Positions 23,066-33,545 of a DNA stretch of 64,000 bases are shown in pieces. Location of the stretch: positions 34,730,299 through 34,794,298 of the forward strand of contig CM032128.1 of assembly GCA_018894105.1 (NCBI GenBank), written 5' to 3'. The position numbers were made by a program, and so were the translations under genes. Positions within the stretch are counted from its first letter, which is position 1, and each line of letters starts with the position of its first letter. The notes under the pieces are model-generated. The model had not been told where the DNA came from. It was given only the letters and a program-made list of their open reading frames with translations, and ran no database searches. Origin of the DNA: Jacaranda mimosifolia. Taxonomy: Eukaryota; Streptophyta; Magnoliopsida; Lamiales; Bignoniaceae.

Positions 23066-24836
23066 AGAGGTGGCATAGCATTTAGTGGCAAGGATTGGCA
23101 AAATGTATGGAGAAGGAAAAAAAAAAAAAAAGATTGGCAAAATGTAATTTTATTTTAAAAAATTATTTTAAATCCAAGGATAGAAGGAATTTATTAATAA
23201 AGTGGTTAATAAAGTGGCATTTATTCATATACCAGTGTAGTTTTAGGAATTTTATTTTACTATTATAGGATATAAGGATATATTAATTTGATAAATAAAA
23301 TTAAAGAAAAAGCAATCAAAGAAATAATATTAAATAAAAAATGAATTTTTCGAAAATTTAAAATGAACCGTGGAAGAGATCAAAAATAATTTGATGCAAC
23401 AATATATTAAGAAATTTTTGGTAATTATACCTTTATATACAAATAAAGTTAAAAAAGTAGGGAAGAACAAAAACAAAATGGAGATAAATGTATTATAAAT
23501 GATATTGTGTATACATTTATTTTAATCTTTCTTAAAATTTAAGCAATTTTTTGGCATTACTTATAAGATCGTAAAATATTCCTTAAATTTGTACAACTCT
23601 TACATAATTTGATTGAACTTTTCTTTGATTTATGTTTGTTCGTGAATGAGTTTTAAAAAATTTACTACTTAGATTGAAATAGTTGATATATATATATATA
23701 TATTGATAATTTAGGAATAAAAAATTTCATAATTAATATTAAGTAATCTATGGAATTATTTTAAAAATTAAAAAAAAATCTAAATTCTAAAAAATTGGAA
23801 TTGGTCAAAAGTGAAACTTATTGTAGAAACACTTGCTTTTTATATATAATCATGCAATATAGTAAGTTAATTAATCAATGAAATCGTTTTAAATGATTAA
23901 AAAATTAAAATTAAAATTAAAATTTAAAATTTAAAATTCAAAATTGGTCAAAAAAGTTGTACAATCGCGTTAAAGAAACCTAGGCTTAACATTATTAATT
24001 CATGCATATATATATATGATGTGTTTAAAGAATGCACAGAATATCATTAAATTTAGTTGGTTAGCATTAGTGATTATAGAGGCATAATAATTCGTCATTT
24101 CTAATACTTTCTCTAGAAAAAAAAAAATAGAGGCATAAAAACACATTTAATCTTGTCCGTGAATAGAATTAAGCAAATATTTTGAAGTTTATTGATTCAT
24201 CTTATAATTCTAGCACCTTATATCCTTTATTTCATTTGGTGTTTTGTCTTCTATTCTACCTTTATACACACACACACAAAATATATCTGATTCTCAATAA
24301 TTTTTTTATAAAAAAAATATTTAATATACACTGCATATATTTATAAATTGGAATAAAAAATATAATATAAATTGAAATAGAAGATTTAAATCGTAGTTCC
24401 AGTGCTCGAGCTTTAACTTTGCTCAGAAATACCCACCAATTGGTGCATATTTCATCTCCTATTCTAACTTAATATATATATATACCAATTATAATATGAT
24501 TCTCAATTAATTTTTTTTATAAATAAATATTTAATGCACGTATCATATATTTATAAAATATAATGAAAAATAAAATATAAATTGAAATAGAAGATCTAAA
24601 TCGTAATTCCAATGGCCGAGCTTTAACTTCGCTCAAAATTCCTGCAATTTGATGCGTGGCCCTGTTATTATGGAGATCATATGATTTCCAGCCGTTCAAA
24701 TTTCAGGCAAATAATTCCACACAAGAAAGAAACTCTTTGCTATTTATCTTCAATATTTATCATTATCTATCGTCGTGGAATAGCAGAAAGGCAAATATAT
24801 ATATTATACAAAAGACAAAGAGAAAAATACTGAGCC
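23066..24836. other. Intergenic between the ATL and PMEI-like genes
   Basis: AT-rich with no gene. Runs include poly-A at 23120-23132 and AT dinucleotides at about 23688. A 208-bp direct duplication occupies 24246-24660, immediately upstream of the PMEI-like gene. Confidence 0.5.
24246..24660. repeat. Direct tandem duplication of about 208 bp
   Basis: 24246-24453 and 24454-24660 are diverged copies sharing 'CTATTCTA', 'TGATTCTCAAT', 'AATTGAAATAGAAGAT' and 'GAGCTTTAACTT' in the same order. The repeat ends 176 bp before the PMEI-like start codon, so it lies in that gene's likely promoter. The same words occur in dispersed repeats elsewhere (for example about 42840-43010), so the unit is probably transposon-derived. 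Confidence 0.75.
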
Positions 24837-26527
24837 ATGTTTTGCAAGGTTTTTTTGCTATTGGCACTCCTCTTTGGCCACAGCCTCTCCGCCTCCGCCG
24901 TCCCATGGCCCCACCTCCGCCTCCAACTGCACAATAATCAGAAAATATCTAATCTTTCCGGCGATCCTCTGATAGAAAGTGCTTGCCGGGGCGTCGGCCC
25001 ACACGAATCGGCTTGCATTTCTACCCTCCAATCCGCGCCGCCGCATCAGAAGGCTGATGCCAATGGCCTCGCCTTCTTCACACTCAGGTAGCATTAGGTC
25101 ATCTTTTGAGAACATATTAATCAGGCCTGGATTGATTGTGTTTTTATTCTCATTTCTTATTTTTATTATTTTAGAATATGTTTTTATTTTATTATTGTTT
25201 GACGTGTAAAAAGAAAAAAAATAATTAAATAAGAATTGTGAGGATTTAAAAAAAAATATAGATTGAAAATAATATTTTAATGTAATAATATTAATTATTA
25301 TTGTTTAATTGATTGTGGGTCCTATAAAAAAAAAATTATTTAATAAATTAGTGGATGATGATGTGATAAAAAAATTAGTTTTAAATGTTATGTGGGTTCC
25401 ATTATCTTGAAATAATAGAAAAAAAATAATATTTAATTAGTTAGTGAATTTTATTTATTTTTAAATTAGGATGTATTATAGGTTTTTTATAGGTATGAAA
25501 ATGAAAATGAACGGTGTTTTCATTGAAAATTGTACAAATAATGACATTTTCTAATTTTAAAATAGTGTAAAATGAGAAAATTGTGCTCTAGAATACAAAC
25601 AATCTGACACTTATGGATGTATTTTATGGTTTTGATTCCATTGTACGTCTTTTTTATTCATTTGAAAATGCTTGTGACTTCTACCATATGCTTTGCTTAA
25701 GGATTTTTCTGAGATTACAATTTTTAGTGTAATGATATTGTTAACAAATTCAATTAGTTCGTGGAGTGGATGATTTGAGACAATATTTTATAAGTAAATA
25801 ATTTATCTTGAATATATTAAATAATTGATTATTTTTCTATTGTTTAAAGGAGACAAGAAAAAAGGATATTGTTATTCTTCAATAATTTCTGATCCCTAGT
25901 AGATACAGATGTTGGGAAGCAATATATGAAGTCAGAGATTCAATAAATCAAGATTCATCAACTGAAATCTCACCTCTACCATCAATAGATTTAGTTAGAC
26001 GATCGAAATATATAGAATTATTCAATATATTCAAAATAATTACATATTTACAAAATACTATCTCAAATTCATCATATCCATGCTGGATTCTGAAGAATGA
26101 ATTGACAATTTCAATAAGATTTCATTTTTGAACAAAAATCCATTTCCCCCATTTTCCCAGGTATGTAGAAGATCATGCGGTTAACCTCACCACAGACATC
26201 AAGAGAATTACCTCAGGTCCCGACTTGTCTCCAATGCTTCAATCTGCTCTGAGCGACTGCATGGATCAATACAATCCGCTCGATGACCTGATCGAGGATG
26301 CCATCAATGCAGTTCTGGCAAATAACTATCCTGATGCTAAGAAGTTCGTCGAGGCTGCAATTTCCAACATTGAAGGGTGCGACTCGGAGTTCAAGGCCAG
26401 CAACATGGAGGAGAAAGCTGAGGAGAAAGCAGGGGACGATGTTGTGTTGGTAAGGTATATGACAGAATACAACGTTTTTCTCAAGAACATGTTGTCTGCC
26501 GCTTTGAACATTATCGCAGCAAATTGA
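24837..26527 (+). CDS. Plant invertase/pectin methylesterase inhibitor (PMEI) family protein
   Basis: Two exons, 24837-25087 and 26161-26527, encode 205 residues. An N-terminal signal peptide (about 1-20, hydrophobic, ending in small residues) indicates secretion. The four-helix inhibitor domain has the conserved cysteines of the family: ESAC and ESAC in the first hairpin, then LSDC and EGC. The family includes inhibitors of pectin methylesterase in the wall and of cell-wall or vacuolar invertase; the two activities cannot be separated reliably by sequence. The 'ALSDCMDQY...DDLIEDA' region looks somewhat more PMEI-like. The phase-2 intron of 1073 bp holds a MITE. Introns are unusual for PMEI genes but known in some invertase inhibitor genes, which keeps the alternative open. 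It is the nearest neighbour of two pectin methylesterase genes, a possible target type. Confidence 0.88.
25121..25610. mobile_element. MITE-like element in the PMEI-like gene intron
   Basis: The left end 'GGCCTGGATTGATTGTG' and the inverted right end 'GTGTCAGATTGTTTGTATTC' are weak terminal inverted repeats. The interior is AT-rich and shares 'AATAATATTTTAATGTAATAATATTAA' style sequence with about 13343-13530. Non-coding; boundaries approximate. Confidence 0.5.
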
Positions 26528-26903
26528 GGAGAAGTGAATTTGATGTGGGATGGATCAGCTCTATTTGAAGGATTTTTTGGGGGATTTCGTGTTGAAGAAT
26601 GAGAAGTGTGGATCCCTAATTCGGAGATATGATTCTTTCTGAATAAGAAATCTTAAGAAAATTCTTGAAATGGATGTGATCTTGCACCGGAATTCATTAA
26701 TAAAAGTATGTGTAGAGTTTGTACTATGATTAATGTTTCTTTTATGATTTTAGTATATATGTAATAGTAAAAGTAGATTTGGAGAAATCTTGAAATTTCA
26801 AACTTGAAGTGAAATATAATTGGGTGTGAGATTTGTATGATTATTTGATGTTTTATTATCATAATGCTATATTATATTCCATTGTTATAAATAAGAAAAA
26901 GAT

Positions 26904-27475
26904 TGGTCTTGTTTGGTTGCAAACTCCCAATTTATTTTTTAATTTCCAAAACTTAAACAAATAAACACTACATGCCGAGTGGCCTGTGGCTCAGCGGCAT
27001 AAGTCTCCCACATAATGTGAGAGGTTAGGAGTTCGAGCCTTAACGGACTCCTGATGTGCGTGTGTATAAATAAAAAAAAAAACAAATAAACACTACATAT
27101 TCTCCAATCTCACTCCCAAAATATAAAATTTATTCCCAAAAAATCTCTACTATTGCCAACTCCACACCATTCCCCAAGGCACCCCACATTCTTTTATTAT
27201 TATAAATATATACACATACTACTATTCATACAATCTATATATACACATATATAAATAATTTTAAAATATTTATTTCACCCCACAAACCCAACAAAAAAGA
27301 GTCATTGATGTGACATCTTGTCCCTCCAAAACACAAACAAACCAACTATTTTTTTTCTAATTCATTCTCCCAAAACACAAACAAACAACTATCACATTTC
27401 TTAACTCTACTATCCAAAATTCATTCTCCCAAAATATTTTGGGAGAATGACCCAATTCACAACCAAACAAAGCCA
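26904..27475. mobile_element. Tourist-like MITE carrying a nested SINE
   Basis: The left end TGGTCTTGTTTGGTTG and the inverted right end TGGCTTTGTTTGGTTG match. ATT borders lie on both sides if the ends start at GG. The sequence 'CCAAAACACAAACAAACCAA' style interior is shared with the elements at 14791 and 49721. Without the SINE and its duplication it is about 447 bp, close to its relatives. Confidence 0.7.
26974..27079 (+). mobile_element. tRNA-like SINE copy 5 (best preserved)
   Basis: 106 bp including the A-rich tail. An A-box-like TGGCTCAGCGGCATAAG lies near the 5' end. About 40 bp later is a B-box-like AGTTCGAGCC, the two-part internal RNA polymerase III promoter of tRNA genes. It ends GTGTGTATAAATAAA plus an A run. 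A perfect 19-bp duplication, AAACAAATAAACACTACAT, flanks it at 26955-26973 and 27080-27098. No tRNA fold or functional anticodon is evident. It inserted into an existing MITE, so it is younger than that MITE. Confidence 0.88.
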
Positions 27476-28068
27476 TTGTTGTGCCCCAATTTGATTGGTA
27501 GATGTATAAATACGAAATGAAAGAGAAATTAAAATACTAATCAATGCAAAACAAGAATACACAATGTGGTTGAACTTCAATCAATAACTTTTTTTTACTG
27601 TGAAAAAATGTGAAGAAAAATAGAATTCCACTAAAATAAATATGAGGAGACAAAAATTTTGGTTCCAAATATTAATCTCATAATACTAGGTCTACTCAAT
27701 ATATTTTAAATACTAAAAGTATTTTTTGTGCTCGAAAATTTATATCTATGAAGAACACTCCTGTACAAACTTTTGGAATTATGACGTTGAACTAGAAAAG
27801 AACCAAACTATCCTTATTACATAACCAAACTTCCCAAACGTTCCATTGGATTTGTGTCTTGTTATGCGAATTGGAGTTTAACCCAACCCATCATCTCAGC
27901 CTTTGCAAGAGGAGACGTGGTTAAGTCTAAAGTCGCCACATAAGATGAATAGTATTGGGATGGCTCCTCAGTAGAATACATAAATACTCATACCATTATT
28001 CACATGGGATAAGTAAAAATGGACGATTTTTCAATTTACAACCAACCTTTGGAGAAGTAACCTTTCTT

Positions 28069-28610
28069 CGGGTTTTTTAGGATCCCCACCCATGATTCTG
28101 ACTTGTCATCACGTACCTATTTTTTAGCCGTTCATATCAGTTTGATTTAATCATCACCTTCGACCCATCTTAAAGTGAAGAGCCATGGTTCTTCCATAGA
28201 ACAATTTTTTTTAAAATTAAATTATAAAAAATAAAATAAAAATTATTACCCTTCTAATATTCAATGACCAAATTAACCTTATTAATGTTAATAAATTAAA
28301 AATTCTCTTTTCATAATATTAAGTCCTAATTCAATCAAAAGAAAATTAAAGTAAATAAACCTTAACAAACGAATTCAATTAGATTTTCTTTCTTCTGATT
28401 ATTGTAGGAACAATAATTGTCCACAAAATTTGATGATCCTACTACATTAAAACATTCAAAAAAATGTTACAATAGTTAAGAGGCTTAATCCAGACGACGG
28501 AGAAGGTATTCTACCTGAACAAATTTTGTTAAAGGGATAACCCACCCTCCATACAATTGAGAAACTACAAATAGATTAACCTTGTACTTCCCATTGTTGT
28601 TATTTTCTTA

Positions 28611-28641
<31 letters not shown>

Positions 28642-29164
28642 CTGTTGTTATTTTCTTCTACATCCACATCCTGTCCGAATATCATCACTTTCTTTTCGAC
28701 TGTTTTCTTGATCGTCTCTTCGACGCTTTGGAATGTCAATAATTTCATTAAAGCTTCCCTGTCCTATATAATTCAAGTCATCAATAATGGAAAATGTGTT
28801 TCCAATGTAAGGTTTTCAAAAGTAGTCATCATACATATTTTAATTTCTTTTGATTGAATTCGTATCTTAAAGTTTATTTATTTTGGTTTTCTTTTGATTG
28901 AATTGGGGCTTAATATTAGGAAAAGAGGATTTTTAATTTATCAAAATTAATAAGGTTAATTTGGCCATTAAGTATTGGAAGGATGATGATTTTTATTTTA
29001 TTTTTCATAATTTAATTTTAAAAGAAGATGGTTCCATGTAAGAACTATGACTCTTCATTTTATGATGGTTCAAAAGTGAGGATTAAATCAAACTAATATG
29101 AACAGCTAAAAAATGGGTATGTAATGATAAGTCAGAATCATAGGTACGGGACCTAAAAAAATCG
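28069..29164. mobile_element. Non-autonomous element with ~300-bp inverted arms (MULE-like)
   Basis: 28069-28375 and 28857-29164 are reverse complements at roughly 85% identity by eye. Both outer ends read CG(G/A)TTTTTTAGG. Adjacent 9-mers ACCTTTCTT (28060-28068) and ACCTTTCAA (29165-29173) agree at 7 of 9 bases, compatible with an old 9-bp duplication as made by Mutator-like elements. The 480-bp centre contains an AT microsatellite (about 28612-28635) and no coding sequence. A transcript through it would form a long hairpin. Confidence 0.75.
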
Positions 29165-30269
29165 ACCTTTCAAACCGTACAAGCAACTTTATTATTGAAC
29201 CTCGACCACCCTCTCTTCATAGGATACCTATAGAATTTGACTATTTCTCAAATTACTAGAAGACCTAACAACCTAACCCCTAAATTTACTAACATCAAAT
29301 TGAGCCAACATCACTTGAAATATGAAAATGCCTCATTGTGTGCTTCTTTGAATACAACTTTCTTGTTTCTAGGAAGGCTGAGAAAGATAGAACGGCCTAT
29401 AATTCAATACATTGTAGTCTAAGTAGGTTTGGCGGCGCACTTATTGGTGGTCCATGACTCCATTTTACATAACCGGAAAAGGAAAATTTGTTGGAGAGTG
29501 ATGGGAAAAACTGCAGTAATTGCTGCAATGTTGAACCATAGCCTTGTTAAAGCATGCAGAATATCATCGAGTAAAAGTGTGTTTTTATTATTACCAAATT
29601 ATGAATTCTATGATTTCCACAAGAAAAAACATTGTGAACTTAGTTGATGAAGGGCTAGAATGTTTTTTATGGTCCCTGTCTGCAAGTCACATTGCCAACA
29701 TCTGATATGGTCCATGTGGGATTTTAGAGGTGGCTCCTACATTTGTAGCATTTTTATCTCATATGGCACTTAGTTTTCGATATTTTAGGTGATGATCAAC
29801 TTTAGTACCATTCATCACCTCCCAAATTGCGAGTTTATTCAACACCAGAATTGCCTCGGAATTCACTGAGTAGGTCAAGAAATCGGATTGTGGTCAACTT
29901 ATAGAAAAGGATATTTCAATGAATGTACAAGTACACTTAAATCAATACTCACGAGGGACTGCTCTTTTAATATTTATTCCATGTGGGATGTGGGTTTATC
30001 ATAGAAATCTTGGTAGGTTTCTTGGTTGAAATCTTGGTAGGTTTCTTGGTTGAAATCTATGTACTAATCTATATAGGATTGACCCTATAATGAAATACAA
30101 AGTTGACAATGTAGCCACCATGTCGACTCTGAGAAGGCAGAAATTAAATTTGCACATATTTTTTTATTAAAAAATATCTGAATAAACAATTACAAGATTC
30201 TTGTCAAAAAAAATAAATTAAATGAACAACAACAAAGCCTGCAGATTTACAAGAGAATTATGAATATGA

Positions 30270-32414
30270 TCACAATAAGCCTCCTGTATAAGGAACCCCT
30301 GTTTGGGGTATCCAAGAATCACCCATCAAGAACACAGACACAGTAAAATTAACGGCTTCAGTGGCATTGATGATACGATATCCGGGCCAAGTAACTCTCC
30401 CAGTGGTATTCGATCCAGGCCCTGAATTATTATACTCAGCATAATACAGCGTGCTTAATGCAAAATCTCCTGACCAAACGCTCCAGCCCGCTGGATTTAT
30501 CAAACTGTCCATAAACGACTGCATATAAACAGTCCTGGAGTATTCTTTCCAGGGCCTGCCAAGATATGTCTGGACCGTCATATTACTGCTAGCCAAATCG
30601 CCAGCAGCTCTAATCGTGCAGTTATGGAACGAAATTCCAGTGTTTTGGTTTGGATCAGTTCTGCCTTGAGCTGTAATGGCGTTGAACTGATTGGCCATCG
30701 GCAGGCGGGGGTAGAGGTTGCAGTCCTGGAAAACTACGGCTGCATTGCCGAAGATGAAATCCACCGTCCCGTAGATATCGCATTGGTAGTAAAATTGCCG
30801 GAGGGAGTGGACGTAGAGTGTGTCTTGGTACCCTTCGAAGCTGCAGCCGTAGAATGTCGATAAGTCGGCCCCGTTGCGGACGGCTACTGCTTGGTGCTTG
30901 ATCGCTCCTGCCGTGTTGCGGAACGTTATGCCCGCTGCTATGAATCCTGTCCCTACGACAGCTGCAGAAACATGAAAAAGAAGTAATTAATATAGACCTA
31001 TTTAAATTGTCGTGTTCCATTACAAGAAAATATACATCTTTTTACTAATGGAGAAAATTCATCATAAATTTAATAAAATCCATCACAAAGTATGATTATG
31101 TATATATTTATTCAGGGATTAAAAAAAAAAGTGCTTAACAAAATTAATTTTATGATCGAATTTAAATCATGCACTGGAAAATAGTTGATCACAATGTTTA
31201 GAGTTATGAAATTTATAATGGACTACTGTTTATATCCTTCACAAGTATCTTACTTTTTTATTCATTTTTTAAATTCGTTATAAATTCATAAAAAATTATC
31301 AAAATTGTCTTTGATGTGTGATGAACCCTATTTATCACAAATTTTCGTTAGTGACCGAAATATTTTCTTGTAGTATTTATAGTGAAAACTTTGTGGCCCA
31401 GAAAAATTAGTTACCGAAGGTTGAAGAATTGAACGTCGTCCATCCATCAACGACGCTATTATTCCCGGTGATAATCGTCTGGTTGATGCCGTCGCCTACC
31501 ATCAACAGGTACTTCTTGTTCTTGGGAATGGATACATATTCTTCATAAACACCAGCCGTGATGTATATAAGAAAGTATCCTGTGGTGCCATTGGTAATGT
31601 TTGGAGCAGCAGCCACAGCATCATTAATCATCGTGAAATTCCCACTTCCATCCTGACTAACAACCACAATATCGCTCACCGCAACCTGATCATTATCATT
31701 AACAGCAGCCTGAAGCAGCCTGCCGCGGCTCACAGTGTGGTAGACCGCCTCAGTCTTGGCAGACATTTTCAAGTTCAGGCGACCGTTTTTAAGTTTCAGA
31801 TGCTTCGGATGGTGAAAAAATGGCCTCTCTTTTTTCTTAGGCACCCAGCCTTTGGTGAACAAGGCTAAAGAAACGCTGTACAGGCGTGTGTCGTTGGAAA
31901 GCGGCGTTAAAATGCCGTCCCTGACGCTCCAGGCGGAAGCCGTGGCCTGCAGTCCATCAATGCAGGTTTGAGTGTTCGTCAATATTGCGCTGAGGAGCGT
32001 CTGGATGTCGTCGGCTTCTAGTGGAGCGAGAGTTTGGGAAGTTTTGTCAACCATTTGGGATGAGCTTAACAAGTTATCGATGTTGCATTGTGCTAGAAAC
32101 TTGCAATCTTCCAGGGCCCGGACGGCGGTGATGGTTAGATTCTTGGACCTACGGAGGTAATTTTCTATGAGGGAGAGGAATTTTTGGGCGGAGGAGAGGG
32201 ATTTACGGACGGAAAACCGGCCGTAGTCGTAGACGGTGGAGGAGGAGTTGGTGGTGGGGAGAATGGTGTTGCAGAAAGTAGGATATGGGGTGGACTTGCA
32301 TATGGTTGAAGGGGGAGCAGGGGTTACTGCTGGTGGAGTGGCAGCAGCAGAAAAGTATTGGCAGAAGAAAAAGGGGAGGAGAAAAAGGGGAGAATAGAGC
32401 AGATTTTTGGCCAT
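30270..32414 (-). CDS. Type-I pectin methylesterase (pectinesterase with PMEI pro-domain)
   Basis: Two exons, 32414-31415 and 30961-30270, encode 563 residues. It removes methyl groups from homogalacturonan in the wall. The signal peptide spans about 1-25. The PMEI-like pro-region carries the usual cysteines (Cys39, Cys48, Cys104, Cys151). A subtilase processing site precedes the catalytic domain; here it reads GRLL at 231-234 rather than the common RRLL. The catalytic domain (from about 247) has HQAV with Gln356, YQDTL with Gln378 and Asp379, DFIFG with Asp401, and LGRPW with Arg469 and Trp471, so the active site is complete. An upstream ATG at 32490-32492 lies before the TATA box and is unlikely to be used. 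The phase-1 intron is at the same place as in the other esterase at 44814. The pair is divergent. Confidence 0.94.
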
Positions 32415-32464
32415 TGGCAATGGAAATGATGAAATTTTAGTGGTTCTAATTATGGGTTTGTTTA

Positions 32465-32472
32465 TATTTATA
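32465..32472 (-). promoter_or_regulatory. TATA box of the minus-strand PME gene
   Basis: On the minus strand CTATAAATATAAA lies about 51-58 bases before the chosen ATG at 32414. This predicts a leader of roughly 20-30 bases and argues against the ATG at 32492. Confidence 0.65.
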
Positions 32473-33268
32473 GGTGAAGTCACTTGCCGCATAATAATGA
32501 GTGGAATATTTATTTATTTAAAAAAGAAAAAGAAAAAAGAAAAAAGAAAAAAGAAAAAAGAAGAAGAAAAAGACCATGTTGGTGTTATTTGGAAAGTCAA
32601 CTTACTTTGGGTTGATATTGAAAGCGCGTTAAGATCTCGATCGAAGTTTAATGCATTATTTAGCCGCAGAGAAAGGGTGCGGTGCAAGTTGTTTGTCGTG
32701 TTTTATTTTATGTTAGGACTGTCTTTTTTGGTAAATTTTCATGTTTATATGTTATGAAACTAAACCTAAAATAATAATGTTATTATTGTTGTTTATCTTT
32801 GTGAATGAAGGTTTTGCCTACTTGTGGCCTCGTGCCTGTATTTTTAGGTATGGTATTGTCCTCGTACCTATCTGTTTGTATGATGTTTGGGATTTGCATT
32901 CTAATGAATTTTAAATATTTATTTAAACTTTATAGATTAGTTATTGATTATAAATAAATAATTAGTTCTTGTATATCAGTTAGTAATTACTATAGTTTTT
33001 CATGATTGATATTTGTAATACTAATTACCCATAGTTTGAGATCACTGTGGGCATAAATTCCTTGAAGGTTATAAATTATCATTATTTAAAACTTTTAATC
33101 AAATATAAAGAACTTACAATTTTTTTCATAAAGCATACCTCAATTTGGTAGGATAAATCAAGAATTCTTATTAAATATGAAGGAATGAAACTCGATTGAT
33201 ATTGGCACCATAACACAACATGGAAAATGAAAATTGGAAATGAAAATGAAACTAAACGAGCAACGTTC

Positions 33269-33545
33269 GCCCATTTGGTTTCATTTTTATTTTCATCATT
33301 TCTAAAATTTGAAAAGTTAGTTAGTGAAAATGAGTTTGTATTTGGATGAATTGTTGAAAAAGTAATGATTATGTTGGTTTTAATAGGTTGTAGAGAGAGA
33401 GAGAGAAAAGATATATAAGTTACTAGAAAATATATTTTAAAAATTAAAATTAAAATAATGTTGGGCGAAAATATATAAACAGTGATGTATTTTATTTGTG
33501 AAATAGGAAAAAATGAAAAAGGAGCTATGAAAATGAAACCAAACC
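33269..33545. mobile_element. MITE, 'CATTTGGTTTCATTTT' family, copy 1
   Basis: The left end CCCATTTGGTTTCATTTT and the inverted right end (TTGGTTTGGTTTCATTTTC) are terminal inverted repeats. The element closely matches 47884-48200, sharing 'GTATTTGGATGAATTGTTGAAAAAGTAAT'-type sequence in order. Non-coding. Confidence 0.7.

Larger units (their letters stand above)
26528..30269. other. Intergenic between the PMEI-like gene and the minus-strand PME
   Basis: Holds a MITE with a SINE inside it (26904-27475), a long inverted-arm element (28069-29164), and a 24-bp perfect tandem duplication (30005-30028 and 30029-30052). The 29200-30000 stretch is less repetitive and has short open frames of 60-70 codons. 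None shows a recognisable domain, so no gene is called. Confidence 0.5.

Noticed and set aside
32415..32492. Upstream in-frame ATG extending the minus-strand PME by 26 residues
   Set aside because: It lies upstream of a good TATA box, and the shorter start gives a normal signal peptide.
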